Source: Pseudorhodobacter antarcticus (GTDB lineage Bacteria; Pseudomonadota; Alphaproteobacteria; Rhodobacterales; Rhodobacteraceae). From it: a DNA stretch of 64,000 nucleotides. Both the position numbers and the translations under genes were made by a program. The stretch lies in assembly GCA_945862435.1 (NCBI GenBank), contig CAMAXX010000007.1:46263-110262 (forward strand), written 5' to 3'. Shown here in pieces: positions 51,836 to 62,493 of this stretch; position 1 is the stretch's first letter, and every line of letters starts with the position of its first letter. The notes beneath the pieces are model-generated. The model saw only the letters and a program-made list of their open reading frames with translations, did no database searches and was not told where the DNA came from.

Positions 51836-54391
51836 GTGATCAGATTTGTTTTGGGTATCATCGGCTCGATTTTTAGCAATATCACCTTAGCGGTGTTTTT
51901 TGGGGCTATCTCGCTAGGCGGGGTCTTTTGGGTTTATTCTGACGGGTTGCCCAGCCACGAGAGCCTTGCGCAATACGCCCCTCCCACCATCAGCCGTATC
52001 TATTCGGGCGAAGGGCGGATCATCGACGAATTTGCCCAAGAGCGCCGCCTGTTTGTACCCAGTGAAGACATTCCAAAACTGGTCAAAGACGCGTTCATTT
52101 CGGCAGAAGATAAGAATTTTTACACCCATGCGGGCTATGATGTTACCTCGATGGCCTCGGCACTGCGCGATGCGATCACCTCGCGCGGGGCCAATCTGCG
52201 GGGGGCATCCACCATCACCCAACAGGTGATGAAGAACTTTCTTCTGGATGGATCGCGCAATGTGGAACGCAAGGTCAAAGAATTGATCCTAGCATCGCGG
52301 ATTGAAGAAACCCTGACCAAAGATAAAATTCTAGAACTGTATTTGAACCAGATTTTTCTTGGCCAAAATAGCTATGGCGTGGCGGCGGCGGCGCAGACCT
52401 ATTTCAACAAAACGCTCGAAGAATTGGCTCCACACGAGGCGGCAACCCTTGCCGCCATGCCCAAAGCGCCGTCCGATTATCACCCCGTCGATAACCGTGA
52501 CCGACTTATCGAACGACGCGATTACGTTTTGGGCGAAATGCTGCAAAACGATTTCATCGATCAGGTCAGCTATGATTTCGCCGTTGCTGCCCCTCTGCTG
52601 TCGGTCCAAAATAGGGATTATCCAGCTTACCGACAATCACTGCCGCCACGTGATTATTTCACCGATGAAATTCGCCGCCAATTGTCGAGCAGTTTTGGCG
52701 AAGAGGAATTCTTTGGCGGTGGTCTGACCATTCGCGCAACTGCCGACCCTGAATTGCAGAAAATCGCCGCCCGCGCGCTGCAAAAGGGGCTGGAAAAATT
52801 TGACCGCAATCAAGGTCTGTGGCGCGGCACGGGCAAGACCCTGCCAGCCGAGGTGCTGGGAGATGAGGCCGCATGGCGTAAAGCCCTGTCTGAAGTGGTT
52901 GATCTGCCCCGCGATGTGGCCGAATGGCAGGCCGCGGTGGTGCTGGAACTGGGCGAGGACACGGCGCAGTTGGGTATCGAAGGCGAAACACAGGGCGATC
53001 CCCTCATACCCGCCAAAGATGTGACTTGGGCGCGTAAATTAAACGCCGATGGTTCGCGCGGACGCACGGCGCGCGTGCCCGCTGATCTGGTGGCCGTTGG
53101 CGATGTGGTGATGGTCAAGCCGATCATGACCGAAAATGGCAGTTTTGATTATTATTCGCTGCGCCAAGTTCCCGAAGTACAAGGCGGCTTTATGGCGATG
53201 GACGTGAACACAGGCCGCGTTATGGCGATGCAGGGCGGGTTTTCGTACCAATCGTCCGTGTTCAACCGCGCCACGCAAGCAACGCGGCAACCCGGCAGCG
53301 CTTTTAAACCCTTTGTCTATGCCTCTGCATTGGACAGCGGCTTTACCCCTGCTACAATCGTTGTGGATGCGCCGATTGTGGTGGACACGCCGCAGGGCTT
53401 GTGGACACCCAAAAACGCCAGCAACAAATTCTACGGCCCCACGCCTTTGCGGACAGGTATTGAACAGTCGCGTAACCTTATGACAGTGCGCATCGCGCAA
53501 GAGGTCACCATGGAAACCGTCGCGCTCTATGCGGAAAAGTTTGGGGTCTATTCGCCGATGCAGCCCTTTTTGGCCAATTCTTTGGGCGCGCAAGAAACCA
53601 CCTTGTTCAAAATGGTTGCCGCCTATTCGATGTTTGCCAATGGCGGCGAGCGGGTGGAACCCACGCTTGTTGACCGCGTGCAAGACCGCTTTGGTCAAAC
53701 AGTGTACCGCCATGACAAACGTGAATGCGCCGATTGTGCGGCAAATACATTGCCCGCAGGCCAGTCCTTGCGCATCACCAGCAACCGCGAGCGGGTGATG
53801 AACGCTGTCACCGCCTATCAGTTGACCTCGATGCTGCAAGGGGCCATTTTGCGCGGGTCAGGCAGCGGTGTGCGCCTACCCGTGCCTGTGGCGGGCAAAA
53901 CGGGCACCACCAACGATGCCAAGGATGTGTGGTTTGTGGGCTATACATCGAACATGGCGGCGGGCTGCTACATGGGCTATGACCAGCCGCGCAGCCTTGG
54001 GGCAGGGGCTTTTGGCGGCACGCTGTGCGTGCCTATTTTCCAAGAATTTATGACCGAGGCGATCAAGCGCTTTGGCGGCACGCAGTTTGCAGTGCCCGAG
54101 GGCGGTTATTTCCAAATGGTTGACCGCTTTTCTGGCGCGCGCCTTGGCCCTGATGCCAGCGGCGAAAATGTTATCAACGAATTCTTCCGCACGGGCGATG
54201 ATGGGATTTTGGGCATTGATTATGTGGTCGATGGCGGCTTTGGCATGGGGCAAAATCTGCCGCTATTTGCGGTTGGGGAGAGTGACTTTTTTGGTCAAGG
54301 ATCTGATGTTGTGACCACATCGGATGGGGTCAGCGTTGCTGTACCGCAAAAGGCAGATTTTGGCACGCTGTCTTCGGGTGGGCTGTACTAG
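51836..54391 (+). CDS. mrcA: Penicillin-binding protein 1A (bifunctional)
   Basis: An inner-membrane bifunctional peptidoglycan synthase of 851 residues. A single membrane helix (IIGSIFSNITLAVFFGAISLGG) is followed by the glycosyltransferase domain with catalytic Glu in FISAEDKNFYTHAGYD and the GASTITQQ motif, an OB-like insert (about residues 320-430), and the transpeptidase domain with the Ser in RQPGSAFKP (SxxK), SRN and KTGTT. The GTG start at 51836 has GGGGA six bases upstream. It lies between the amidase and prfB genes, a typical order in this class, and makes new wall with its periplasmic partners. Confidence 0.96.
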   Translation: MIRFVLGIIGSIFSNITLAVFFGAISLGGVFWVYSDGLPSHESLAQYAPPTISRIYSGEGRIIDEFAQERRLFVPSEDIPKLVKDAFISAEDKNFYTHAGYDVTSMASALRDAITSRGANLRGASTITQQVMKNFLLDGSRNVERKVKELILASRIEETLTKDKILELYLNQIFLGQNSYGVAAAAQTYFNKTLEELAPHEAATLAAMPKAPSDYHPVDNRDRLIERRDYVLGEMLQNDFIDQVSYDFAVAAPLLSVQNRDYPAYRQSLPPRDYFTDEIRRQLSSSFGEEEFFGGGLTIRATADPELQKIAARALQKGLEKFDRNQGLWRGTGKTLPAEVLGDEAAWRKALSEVVDLPRDVAEWQAAVVLELGEDTAQLGIEGETQGDPLIPAKDVTWARKLNADGSRGRTARVPADLVAVGDVVMVKPIMTENGSFDYYSLRQVPEVQGGFMAMDVNTGRVMAMQGGFSYQSSVFNRATQATRQPGSAFKPFVYASALDSGFTPATIVVDAPIVVDTPQGLWTPKNASNKFYGPTPLRTGIEQSRNLMTVRIAQEVTMETVALYAEKFGVYSPMQPFLANSLGAQETTLFKMVAAYSMFANGGERVEPTLVDRVQDRFGQTVYRHDKRECADCAANTLPAGQSLRITSNRERVMNAVTAYQLTSMLQGAILRGSGSGVRLPVPVAGKTGTTNDAKDVWFVGYTSNMAAGCYMGYDQPRSLGAGAFGGTLCVPIFQEFMTEAIKRFGGTQFAVPEGGYFQMVDRFSGARLGPDASGENVINEFFRTGDDGILGIDYVVDGGFGMGQNLPLFAVGESDFFGQGSDVVTTSDGVSVAVPQKADFGTLSSGGLY

Positions 54392-54460
54392 GGGCTTTGC
54401 CCCCCTCTTGCCGCTTGCCGTGCAGCGCGTTACAGGAAGGGCAGTTCAAAGGAAGCCCCC

Positions 54461-55588
54461 ATGCGCGCCGAAACCCAAGGCCATATTGACCAAATCACCA
54501 AATCCCTACGTCTGCTGGCGCAGCGAATGGATTTGCCAACCATCGATCACCGTCTTGAGGAATTCAATGCGATGATCGAGGATCCGAACCTGTGGAACGA
54601 TCCTGCCCACGCGCAAAAGCTGATGCGCGCGCGCCAAGCGGTGCTGGATCAGTTGTCCACCTACCGCATGATTGACAGCGGGCTGAACGATAATGTCGAG
54701 TTGATCGCACTGGGCGAGGCCGAGGGCGACGCGGAAATTGTCACCGAGGCAGAGGCCGCATTAAAAGCACTCCTTGAAGTGGCTTCGGCCAAGGAACTCG
54801 AGGCGCTGCTGAACGGCGAGGCAGATTCCAACGATACGTTTTTGGAGATTAACGCAGGCGCTGGCGGAACCGAAAGCTGCGATTGGGCATCTATACTGGC
54901 GCGCATGTATGTGCGCTGGGCCGAGAAAAAGGGCTATAAGGTAGAACTGCAGTCCGAAACGGCGGGGGACGAGGCGGGGATACGCAGCGTTGCCTATAAG
55001 ATTTCGGGCCATAATGCCTATGGCTGGCTAAAATCGGAAAGCGGGGTGCACCGTCTTGTCCGGATCAGCCCGTTTGATAGCGCCGCGCGCCGCCATACCA
55101 GCTTTTCCAGCGTTTGGGTCTATCCCGTGGTCGATGACAATATCGATATCGACATTCCCGACCGCGACATCCGCATTGATACTTACCGCAGTTCCGGCGC
55201 GGGCGGCCAGCATGTGAACACCACCGATTCGGCGGTGCGCATCACCCACTTGCCGACCAATATTGTGGTGACGTCGTCGATGAAATCGCAGCACCAAAAC
55301 CGCGAGATTTGTATGAACGCGCTTCGCTCGCGCCTGTATCAGTTGGAACTGGACAAGCGTAATGCCGCAATCAATGCCGCCCACGAGAATAAGGGCGATG
55401 CCGGTTGGGGCAACCAAATCCGTTCTTATGTTTTGCAACCCTATCAGATGGTCAAAGACCTGCGCACGGGGCATGAAACATCCGACACTTCGGGGGTTTT
55501 GGACGGCGATTTGGATAAGTTTATGGCCGCAACTTTGGCGATGGACGTGGCAGGCAAATCGCGGGCCGAGGCGATGGCAGACGAATAA
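54461..55588 (+). CDS. prfB: Peptide chain release factor 2
   Basis: It releases finished proteins at UAA and UGA codons. RF2 identity is shown by the SPF tripeptide (RISPFDSAARRHTSF) and the GGQ motif in SSGAGGQHVNTTDSAVRI. The 375-residue frame is continuous: the UGA-programmed +1 frameshift of E. coli prfB is absent here, so there is no autoregulation of that kind. The ATG has AAAGGAAG ten bases upstream, an acceptable distance. It is followed by a strong bidirectional terminator. Confidence 0.97.
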   Translation: MRAETQGHIDQITKSLRLLAQRMDLPTIDHRLEEFNAMIEDPNLWNDPAHAQKLMRARQAVLDQLSTYRMIDSGLNDNVELIALGEAEGDAEIVTEAEAALKALLEVASAKELEALLNGEADSNDTFLEINAGAGGTESCDWASILARMYVRWAEKKGYKVELQSETAGDEAGIRSVAYKISGHNAYGWLKSESGVHRLVRISPFDSAARRHTSFSSVWVYPVVDDNIDIDIPDRDIRIDTYRSSGAGGQHVNTTDSAVRITHLPTNIVVTSSMKSQHQNREICMNALRSRLYQLELDKRNAAINAAHENKGDAGWGNQIRSYVLQPYQMVKDLRTGHETSDTSGVLDGDLDKFMAATLAMDVAGKSRAEAMADE

Positions 55589-55675
55589 TCCCCGATCTTG
55601 TGGACGAGCTTTGGCGTGACTGCGCCTTGCTAGACCCAGATATGTGGTCTTTTGGCCAAAACTGCTTCGGAAAAC

Positions 55676-55705
55676 ATAAAAGCGCGCCCATAGGCGCGCT
55701 TTTAT
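55676..55705. terminator. Bidirectional terminator between prfB and bactofilin
   Basis: A 13-bp perfect stem (ataaaagcgcgcc / ggcgcgcttttat) with a 4-base loop, A/T at the base, between converging genes. Confidence 0.9.
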
Positions 55706-55722
55706 GATGACATTAGGGCCAG

Positions 55723-56226
55723 CTATTCTTCTTTAGGGGCCGCGACGCGGCGCGACGAGCTTGGCGCGCCCGAAGCGCGGCTAGATGCCAGCGGGTCGTC
55801 TTGGCGCTGCACTGTGCCTTCAAACTGCGCGCCCGATTCGATGGCGATGGCTTTATGGATAATGTCGCCTTCCACGCGCGCCGACGAGGTCAAACGCACC
55901 TTCAGCCCGCGCACAGTGCCCTGCACTCGGCCATTTATCACGATATCATCTGCCACCACTTCGCCGCGGATATTGGCAGACTCGCCCACAGTCAGCAGGT
56001 GGGCGCGGATATCGCCCTCAATCGTGCCTTCCACTTGAATATCGCCCGTGGTTTTCAGGTTGCCCGTGATGGTCAAATCCGAAGACAGCAGCGATGCTGC
56101 AACTTTCACCTTAGGCGCCGACGAGGTGAAATCCATCGTTGGTTTTGCCGCAGGGCTTTCAACCGGTTCGCCCGACACCGATTCGCCTGGTTTCGAGGGT
56201 TCGTTGATGCGTGTTTTAGAAAACAT
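55723..56226 (-). CDS. Bactofilin
   Basis: A polymer-forming cytoskeletal protein of 167 residues. The central beta-helix domain is residues ~45-140: SLLSSDLTITGNLKTTGDIQVEG, IEGDIRAHLLTVGESANIRGEV, VINGRVQGTVRG, LTSSARVEGDI, each repeating strand in the bactofilin rhythm. Flanking tails are disordered and Pro/Ser-rich. Bactofilins organise wall enzymes locally. The start lies 11 bases inside the end of the upstream M23 peptidase gene, so the two are co-translated and probably act together in shaping the wall, as in other bacteria with this pair. Confidence 0.95.
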   Translation of the reverse strand: MFSKTRINEPSKPGESVSGEPVESPAAKPTMDFTSSAPKVKVAASLLSSDLTITGNLKTTGDIQVEGTIEGDIRAHLLTVGESANIRGEVVADDIVINGRVQGTVRGLKVRLTSSARVEGDIIHKAIAIESGAQFEGTVQRQDDPLASSRASGAPSSSRRVAAPKEE

Positions 56227-57538
56227 TTTGTCCAGCCTTTATAAAAGTCATCGGGTTTTTAGGAGACCCGCCAATGCGAACCTCGTAGTGAAGATGTGTG
56301 CCAGTTGAACGGCCAGAATTCCCCATATCACCAATCCGATCACCGCGCGACACTTTTTGACCGAGTTCGACGCGAACTTGCGCCAAATGGGCATAACGTG
56401 TTTCAAAGCCGTAGGCGTGCCGAATTTTCACAAGCCGCCCATAGCCGCTTTGCCAGCCAGCATGGGTGACGACGCCGTCTGCCGTCGCATAAATGGGCGA
56501 GCCGTAGGCCCCCGCCATATCCTGCCCCTCATGCCCGCGAACCCCGCGCCCAAACGGATCGCGCCGGTTACCAAAGCCCGATGAATACCGCACGGCCGTT
56601 CTGACCGGCATCGCAAAGGGGGTTTTGAAGGCAGCTTCGCGATACTGGTCTATCTCTTGCAGGCCCAGCAAAATGGAATTGGCCCGCACCTCTTCGGCAA
56701 AAGGGGCCTCGTTGCGGGTGGATAGTCGAATGGGCGTCAGCGGCCCGCCTTGCCAGTCATATCCGCGTTTTGCCGCGTCCACCAACGATTCAGGGTCAAG
56801 CCCCGCATCGCGGAACATTTGATCTAGCGGCTCGACGGTCACTTTCAATGCCTGTTCAATCTGGCCGAAAATAACATCGTTGCGGGTTTCCAGAGCGCGC
56901 TTGGCCGATGCGACTGCCGCAAACTTTTCGTCCGCTTCGGCGGCCAATTTTTCGGCCCCATCGCGCTGCACGGCCGTCTGGCCCAGCGTATCGGTCACAT
57001 AGGCTAATGAGGCCGCGACATCGCGCTGGCGCGCTTCGGCGGTGCCGCTGCCCGTAGCATTCAGCGCCAAAAACTCGGCGCGGGCTGCATCACGTTCGTC
57101 GATAGTCCGGCGCAGGGTGTTTTGAATCACATCAATGCCAGTTTCCAATTCGCGGCGGCGTTGCTCTGATGCCAAAAGCCGCGCTTGCATCTGCGCCACT
57201 TGTTCCAAAGCAGTGCCAAATCGCGCTTGCGCGCCGCTTGCTTCGGCTGCGCGCAGATCGCGGTCTTCTGACAGGGCATTGAGACGTTCTTCATACAAGG
57301 ATTGCTGCCGCGCGACCTGTTCGCGCGATGTGCCTGCAGAAATAGAATCCATCAGCAAAATCGCCGTGGCCAAGATCATCCAGCCAAGCGACAGCGCGCC
57401 AATGGACAAGGCCACAAGCTGCGTAAAAGGGCGCAATCTAATAAAGCGTGTATCACGGTCAGATTTCAAAAACAGTCGGCGTTCGGGCAAATAGGCATCT
57501 AGCCGAGCGTTGATACTGTGCGAAACCTTGGTTAACAC
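56216..57538 (-). CDS. M23 family peptidoglycan endopeptidase with coiled coil
   Basis: A membrane-anchored hydrolase of 440 residues. One transmembrane helix (FTQLVALSIGALSLGWMILATAILL) is followed by a long coiled coil (residues ~80-220, rich in Ala, Glu, Arg) and the C-terminal LytM/M23 domain with zinc ligands in GHEGQDMAG (His...Asp) and THLHYEVR (HxH). All metal ligands are present, so it should be active. GTG 57538 is preferred because GGGGGA lies nine bases upstream; an in-frame TTG at 57571 is an alternative. Coupled to bactofilin, which may position it. Confidence 0.93.
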   Translation of the reverse strand: MLTKVSHSINARLDAYLPERRLFLKSDRDTRFIRLRPFTQLVALSIGALSLGWMILATAILLMDSISAGTSREQVARQQSLYEERLNALSEDRDLRAAEASGAQARFGTALEQVAQMQARLLASEQRRRELETGIDVIQNTLRRTIDERDAARAEFLALNATGSGTAEARQRDVAASLAYVTDTLGQTAVQRDGAEKLAAEADEKFAAVASAKRALETRNDVIFGQIEQALKVTVEPLDQMFRDAGLDPESLVDAAKRGYDWQGGPLTPIRLSTRNEAPFAEEVRANSILLGLQEIDQYREAAFKTPFAMPVRTAVRYSSGFGNRRDPFGRGVRGHEGQDMAGAYGSPIYATADGVVTHAGWQSGYGRLVKIRHAYGFETRYAHLAQVRVELGQKVSRGDRIGDMGNSGRSTGTHLHYEVRIGGSPKNPMTFIKAGQNVF

Positions 57539-57683
57539 GCGCGAATTCCCCCAACTCAATAGCCGATGCAAAGCACCTGACGCGTCAAATTGTTAGGAGG
57601 CTGCGCGCGCGCAAGCAAGCGCTTATCCATCTGCGCCTTAACCTGCGGCAGCTTTATGCCATTTCCGGCAAGAATCTGCCGAT

Positions 57684-58532
57684 TTAAGGAAGCTTGTCGC
57701 CTTTTAGTTGCGGTGCGGCGGCGATTTTCGCGGCAAGTGGCCAATAGAAATCGGGGGGGATACCTGCCTCGGCGCGCTTTTCTTCGTTAAAGGGGGGCTT
57801 AAGTGCGCCGTGAAAATAGCGCCGGACAAGTTCGTGAAAGGCATCGCGCGGGTCGCGCCCTGCCTGCCCACACAGCCAATTGAACCATTTTGATCCATAG
57901 GCAACATGTGCCACTTCTTCGCGGTAGATCACATTCAGCGCGGCCAAAGCGGCCTCGTCTTGATGGGCTGCGAACAAATCAATCATCTGCGGCGAGACGT
58001 CTAGCCCCCGCGCCTCTAGAACCATGGGAACCACCGCAAGGCGCGCCAGCAAATCATGCGCAGTGTCTGTCGCCGCTTGCCACATCCCAGCATGCGCGGG
58101 CATTGCCCCATAAAAGCTGCCCTTTGCTTCCAGCACATCGCAGACAAGGTTGAAATGCTTGGCCTCGTCATCGGCGGCTTGCACCCAATCATCGTAAAAG
58201 CTGCTGGGCATGGGCACATGGGCGAAACGGGCAATAATATCCCAGTGCAAGTCAACTGCGTTCAGTTCGATGTGGGCCAGCGCATGTAGCAGGGCAATGC
58301 GCCCCGTTTGCGTGTTTGATCGCCGCCTTGGCACATCGCGCGGATCAAGCAGGGCAGGGGCGCTTGGGCGGGAGGGTTGATCGGGAGGGCGTGCATTTCC
58401 CAACGCAATCGGCTGGCCCGCAGCAGATGCCGCGCGCCAGGCCTGCGCGTGGCGATGGGCGCGGGCGGTTTTTTCCCGCCCATCGCCGCAGGTCAAAACA
58501 TCTACCGCCATATCCGACAGGGTCAGCGTCAT
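57684..58532 (-). CDS. DUF455 family ferritin-like protein
   Basis: A 282-residue protein with a ferritin-like four-helix core. Conserved elements are ALLHALAHIELNAVDLHWD (carboxylate plus His), FYDDWVQAADDEAKHFNLVCDVLE, VPMVLEARGLDVSPQMI and VIYREEVAHVAYGSKWF, which can hold a di-iron centre. Function is not established. It starts at 58532 within the end of the peroxiredoxin gene as an ATGA overlap, suggesting a link to iron or peroxide handling, which is inference. Helices and ligand spacing are regular, so it looks intact. Confidence 0.9.
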   Translation of the reverse strand: MTLTLSDMAVDVLTCGDGREKTARAHRHAQAWRAASAAGQPIALGNARPPDQPSRPSAPALLDPRDVPRRRSNTQTGRIALLHALAHIELNAVDLHWDIIARFAHVPMPSSFYDDWVQAADDEAKHFNLVCDVLEAKGSFYGAMPAHAGMWQAATDTAHDLLARLAVVPMVLEARGLDVSPQMIDLFAAHQDEAALAALNVIYREEVAHVAYGSKWFNWLCGQAGRDPRDAFHELVRRYFHGALKPPFNEEKRAEAGIPPDFYWPLAAKIAAAPQLKGDKLP

Positions 58533-58978
58533 AACGCGGCCAAAACCTCGGCCGCGTGTCCCTTGACCTTGTCTACCTTCCAGATCACTTCTAATTTACC
58601 CTCGCCATCAATCAGAAAGGTCGTGCGCAGCACGCCAATCACGGGTTTGCCGAAAAAGATTTTCGGCCCGTATGCGCCAATGCTTTCCATCACGTCGGCC
58701 TCATCGCTGGCAAGCGGAATGGTTATTCCCATTTTTGCGATGAATTTGTCATGCTTTTTCGGGCTGTCTTTCGACAATCCCACAACCGCCGCGCCCTTGG
58801 CGGCAAAGTCGGCGGCCATCGCGTTAAAATCCATCACCTCATTGGTGCAGCTTGGCGTGCCATCTGCGCCATAAGTGAACAAAACCAGCTTTTTGGGACG
58901 AATGTCCGACAGTTTGATCGTGCCGCCGCCATCGCGCGGCATCGTCAAGTCGGGAAATGATTGGCCGATGACTGGCAT
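58529..58978 (-). CDS. bcp: Peroxiredoxin, Bcp/PrxQ type
   Basis: A thiol peroxidase of 149 residues that reduces hydrogen peroxide and organic peroxides. The peroxidatic Cys is in GTPSCTNEVMDF, a slightly altered form of the usual TPGCT motif. GAAVVGLSKDSPKKHDKF and TFLIDGEGKLEVIW complete the thioredoxin fold. The resolving Cys five residues later in classical Bcp is not present, so it is probably a one-Cys type. Coupled to the DUF455 gene by an ATGA overlap. Confidence 0.93.
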   Translation of the reverse strand: MPVIGQSFPDLTMPRDGGGTIKLSDIRPKKLVLFTYGADGTPSCTNEVMDFNAMAADFAAKGAAVVGLSKDSPKKHDKFIAKMGITIPLASDEADVMESIGAYGPKIFFGKPVIGVLRTTFLIDGEGKLEVIWKVDKVKGHAAEVLAAL

Positions 58979-59103
58979 AAAGTTGGCCCCCTTAGGGTGA
59001 AATTTGGCAAAGGCGCGCCCAATTGAGCACCATAGTTGTCGATCTAGTTGCCTTTACGCAAAGATAAAGGCAAGGCGGGGAAAGTGATTTTTCGGGCAAG
59101 AGT

Positions 59104-62100
59104 ATGGCTGCATATACAGATAATGCCACCGTCGCCAATGCCGCGCCCTTAGCGGGCGCAAGTGGGCGACGATTTTGGCCACGCAGATGGCGCGGGCGCG
59201 CGGCGATGGCGCTTGCGGCGCTCATGGTTGCTGCAATGGTGGTGCTGGGCAGTGGCGTGGGCCTGCCTGTGCCCAAATGGGCGCTCGCGCGCATTGAGGC
59301 ACGGCTGAACGTCGCCATCGCACCAAGCCTGCCTGCATCGACCCTTGCAATCGAGGGGATCAGCCTGTCGTTTGGCCCCCGCTTTGCCTTCCGTTTGAAA
59401 TTGCGCGGGGTCGAACTGCGCAACCTGTCGGGCGCGCCCGTGATGGCCCTGCCCATAGCAGAGGCGGATTTGGCCCCGCCGGGCCTGCTGCAAGGCCGCG
59501 TGCACTTGCGCGCGCTGCGCCTGACGGGCGGTGCAGTGCAAGTCACGCGCGATAAGACGGGCGCGCTAGACATTGCGTTTGCGGGGGGCGCGAGTTTCAA
59601 TGTGGGCCAAGTTTTTGCCCAGACTGATGGCTTTTTCGCCTCGCCCCTTGGGCGTGGACTGGGCGGAGTTACGGTAGATGGCGTGTCACTTGCGCTGCGC
59701 GATCTGCAAACGGGGCGGGTTTGGGCCTTGGGTGATGGCGCGCTGAACATCACGCAAGAGGGCGGCAACGTGGCCGCTGATCTGGCGCTGGCGCTGATGG
59801 GCCAAGATGGGGCTGCGCCCAGCAAAGGTAAAGTCGCGGGCAAAGTTGAAATCAGTTTAGTCCGCGCTGCAGGCAGCGCGCGCGCGGATGTGTCGATGCG
59901 CGTAACTGGCGTGTCGGCGCAGGATTTGGCCGCGCAGGCCTCGCCTTTTGCCTTTATGTCGGTGCTGGACGCGCCGATCACAGGGCAGGTCGTCACAACG
60001 CTGACCCCGCAGGGCATTTCTGCGTTGCAGGCCAGTTTGGACATTGGCGCGGGCAGCCTTGTCCCCAATGCGGGGCAAACAGCCAAGCCGCTGGTCTTTC
60101 AATCGGCTAAGCTGGATTTGTCCTATCATCCCGCGCAAGGGCGGATCGTGCTGAACGCGTTGAACGTTGCATCCGATGCTCTAACGCTGCGCGCAAATGG
60201 CCATGCGGATATGTTGCGCGCCGATGGCAGCGTGATTGCAGGCGCGTTGGCGGGCGAGACACCCGATACCTTTGCCGCAACTCTGCAACTGGACAGTCTG
60301 CGCTTTGATCGCCCCGATGTGTTCACTCAGCCGGTCGCTTTTTCCCAAGGGCGCGCGCAGCTCGGCCTGCGCCTTGCCCCGTTTGCTGTAACACTGGACG
60401 ATGTTTCGCTGACCGATGGCACGATGACCATTGCTGCAAAAGGCTCAGTTGCAGCAAAGGCGGCAGGTTGGGATACCGCGCTGGATCTGCGCGTGGATGA
60501 AATATCGTCTGCCAAGCTGCTGGCCCTTTGGCCCAAAACGCTGAAGGTCGGCACGCGCGATTGGCTGGATCGCAACTTGCTGGCAGGGCAGTTCAGCGAT
60601 CTGCGCCTTGGATTGCGCGGCGTGGCGGGCCGCGCGCCCGAAATGGATCTGCGCTATCAATTCAGCGGGCTGAAAGCCACACCGATGCGCAGTCTGCCTC
60701 CCATCATAAATGGGCATGGCTATGGCGCTCTGTCAGGGCGCAGCTTTTCGATGGTGCTGGAAACGGGCCGCGCCACTCCGCCTGCGGGCGGCGATTTGGA
60801 TATGGCGGGATCAGTCTTTACCATTCCCGATACTCGCGTCATTCCAGCATTGGGGCAATTGACCTTGCGCAGTGCGGGCAGCTTGACTGCGACGTTGTCG
60901 TTGATCGATCAGCCGCCCTTTCGCTATATGGAAAAATCGGGCCGTGCGGTCGATTTTGCAGATGGCACAGCGCGTCTGACCACGCGCATCACCCTGCCGC
61001 TGCAAAAGATCATTACCTTGCCCGACATTACCTTACAGGTTCAGGGCGAGGTGAGCGATTTCGCGTCAGATCAACTGGCGATGGGCCATGTCCTGCGCGC
61101 GCCGCGCCTGTCGGTCTTTGTTGATAAGGCGGGGCTGCGCATTGCAGGAAAGGGCGATATTTCGGGCGAGGGGTTTGATGCCGCCTATGGCATGGTTTTT
61201 GGCCCTGATAATGCGGCGGGCCGCGCAAAGATTACAGGGCAGGCCAATCTGACTAATGCGGCGCTGGCGACCTTTGGCGTAGCCTTGCCCGATGGGATGG
61301 TGTCGGGGCAGACGCGTGCGGACATTGAAATTGACCTTGCCCGCGGGCAGCCAGGGCAAATGCGCCTGACGTCGGATTTGGTTGGAATGGGCCTGCAAAT
61401 TGACCCGATTGGATTTGCCAAACGTCCAGATGATACGGGCAAGCTTGCGGCACAGATAACCCTTTCCAGCCCGCCCGAAGTGACAAGGCTGTCGATTGAC
61501 GCTGCTGATTTGCAGGCCCAAGGCACTGTCCGTTTGGCCCAAGACGGCGGGCTGGATACCGCGCGCTTTGCAGAACTGACCATTGGCGAATGGCTGGAAG
61601 GGGATGTGACTTTCCTTGGCCAAGGCGCGGGCAAGCCGCTTAAACTGTTGCTGGACAATGCAAGCGTTGATCTGCGCTTTTTCCCCACGGCGCGCGGCAG
61701 TCAGGGGACGGGCGCGGGGACGGGGACGGGGACGGGGGCGGAAAGCGGCCTACCGCTTATCCTGCGTCTGGATACGTTGCGCATCAGTGACGACATAATT
61801 CTGCGCGGATTTGCGGGTGATTTTCCTGAAGCGGGCGCTTTGACGGGCGATTTCACCGCCCGGCTTGACGGCGGCACCCCGCTGAAAGGCCAACTCTCGC
61901 CCAGTCGCTATGGCACAAGGGTGCGGGTGGTCGCGCAAGATGCGGGCGCTGCGCTGGTACAGGCGGGTGTCTATCCATCGGTGCGCGGCGGCGCGCTAAA
62001 TTTGGTGCTGACCCCGCGCAAGGCGCAAGGCACCTATTTAGGAGAAGTCACCATGCAGGGCGTCCGCGTGCAAAACGCCAACGTTTTGGCCGAATTGCTG

Positions 62101-62493
62101 AACGCAATTTCCGTGGTGGGACTGCTGGACCAATTGGGCGGGTCTGGGATATTGTTTAACAATGTCATCGGCAGCTTTATTCTGACACCTCAGGGCGTTG
62201 ATCTGCGCGAAGGAGCGGCCACGGGCGGATCTTTGGGTGTGTCGATGCAAGGCATTTACCGATTTGAAGGCGCGGCGCTGGATATGCAGGGCGTCGTCTC
62301 GCCCATCTATGTGATAAATGGCATTGGCGCAGCGATTTCCAAACGCGGCGAAGGGGTTTTGGGATTTAACTACCGCTTGCGCGGCACAGCGGATACGCCG
62401 CGCGTTTCGGTCAACCCGCTGTCTGTGCTGCTGCCAGGGTTTTTGCGCAATATCTTCAAACCGCCGAAGGCAAAGCTAGAGGCACCGCAATGA
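59104..62493 (+). CDS. AsmA/DUF3971 (YhdP-like) envelope protein
   Basis: A giant envelope protein of 1129 residues. A single N-terminal membrane helix ([21 protein letters not shown], residues ~35-57) is followed by a long beta-rich periplasmic body (DUF3971) and an AsmA-like C-terminus ([24 protein letters not shown]). Such proteins form grooved bridges that carry phospholipid between the inner and outer membranes. At 61716-61733 a GGGGAC hexamer repeat gives a GTGTGTG run at about residue 873. ATG 59104 fits a leader with basic residues before the helix. The next gene, queA, starts inside its end. Confidence 0.92.
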   Translation: MAAYTDNATVANAAPLAGASGRRFWPRRWRGRAAMALAALMVAAMVVLGSGVGLPVPKWALARIEARLNVAIAPSLPASTLAIEGISLSFGPRFAFRLKLRGVELRNLSGAPVMALPIAEADLAPPGLLQGRVHLRALRLTGGAVQVTRDKTGALDIAFAGGASFNVGQVFAQTDGFFASPLGRGLGGVTVDGVSLALRDLQTGRVWALGDGALNITQEGGNVAADLALALMGQDGAAPSKGKVAGKVEISLVRAAGSARADVSMRVTGVSAQDLAAQASPFAFMSVLDAPITGQVVTTLTPQGISALQASLDIGAGSLVPNAGQTAKPLVFQSAKLDLSYHPAQGRIVLNALNVASDALTLRANGHADMLRADGSVIAGALAGETPDTFAATLQLDSLRFDRPDVFTQPVAFSQGRAQLGLRLAPFAVTLDDVSLTDGTMTIAAKGSVAAKAAGWDTALDLRVDEISSAKLLALWPKTLKVGTRDWLDRNLLAGQFSDLRLGLRGVAGRAPEMDLRYQFSGLKATPMRSLPPIINGHGYGALSGRSFSMVLETGRATPPAGGDLDMAGSVFTIPDTRVIPALGQLTLRSAGSLTATLSLIDQPPFRYMEKSGRAVDFADGTARLTTRITLPLQKIITLPDITLQVQGEVSDFASDQLAMGHVLRAPRLSVFVDKAGLRIAGKGDISGEGFDAAYGMVFGPDNAAGRAKITGQANLTNAALATFGVALPDGMVSGQTRADIEIDLARGQPGQMRLTSDLVGMGLQIDPIGFAKRPDDTGKLAAQITLSSPPEVTRLSIDAADLQAQGTVRLAQDGGLDTARFAELTIGEWLEGDVTFLGQGAGKPLKLLLDNASVDLRFFPTARGSQGTGAGTGTGTGAESGLPLILRLDTLRISDDIILRGFAGDFPEAGALTGDFTARLDGGTPLKGQLSPSRYGTRVRVVAQDAGAALVQAGVYPSVRGGALNLVLTPRKAQGTYLGEVTMQGVRVQNANVLAELLNAISVVGLLDQLGGSGILFNNVIGSFILTPQGVDLREGAATGGSLGVSMQGIYRFEGAALDMQGVVSPIYVINGIGAAISKRGEGVLGFNYRLRGTADTPRVSVNPLSVLLPGFLRNIFKPPKAKLEAPQ
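61704..61738 (+). repeat. In-frame hexamer repeat in the AsmA-like gene
   Basis: Three perfect GGGGAC units (61716-61733) with related units at 61704-61709 and behind. They encode alternating Gly-Thr, adding two residues per unit. Confidence 0.85.

Noticed and set aside
54461..55588. Programmed frameshift in prfB
   Set aside because: The reading frame is continuous from a well-placed ATG, so no frameshift is needed.
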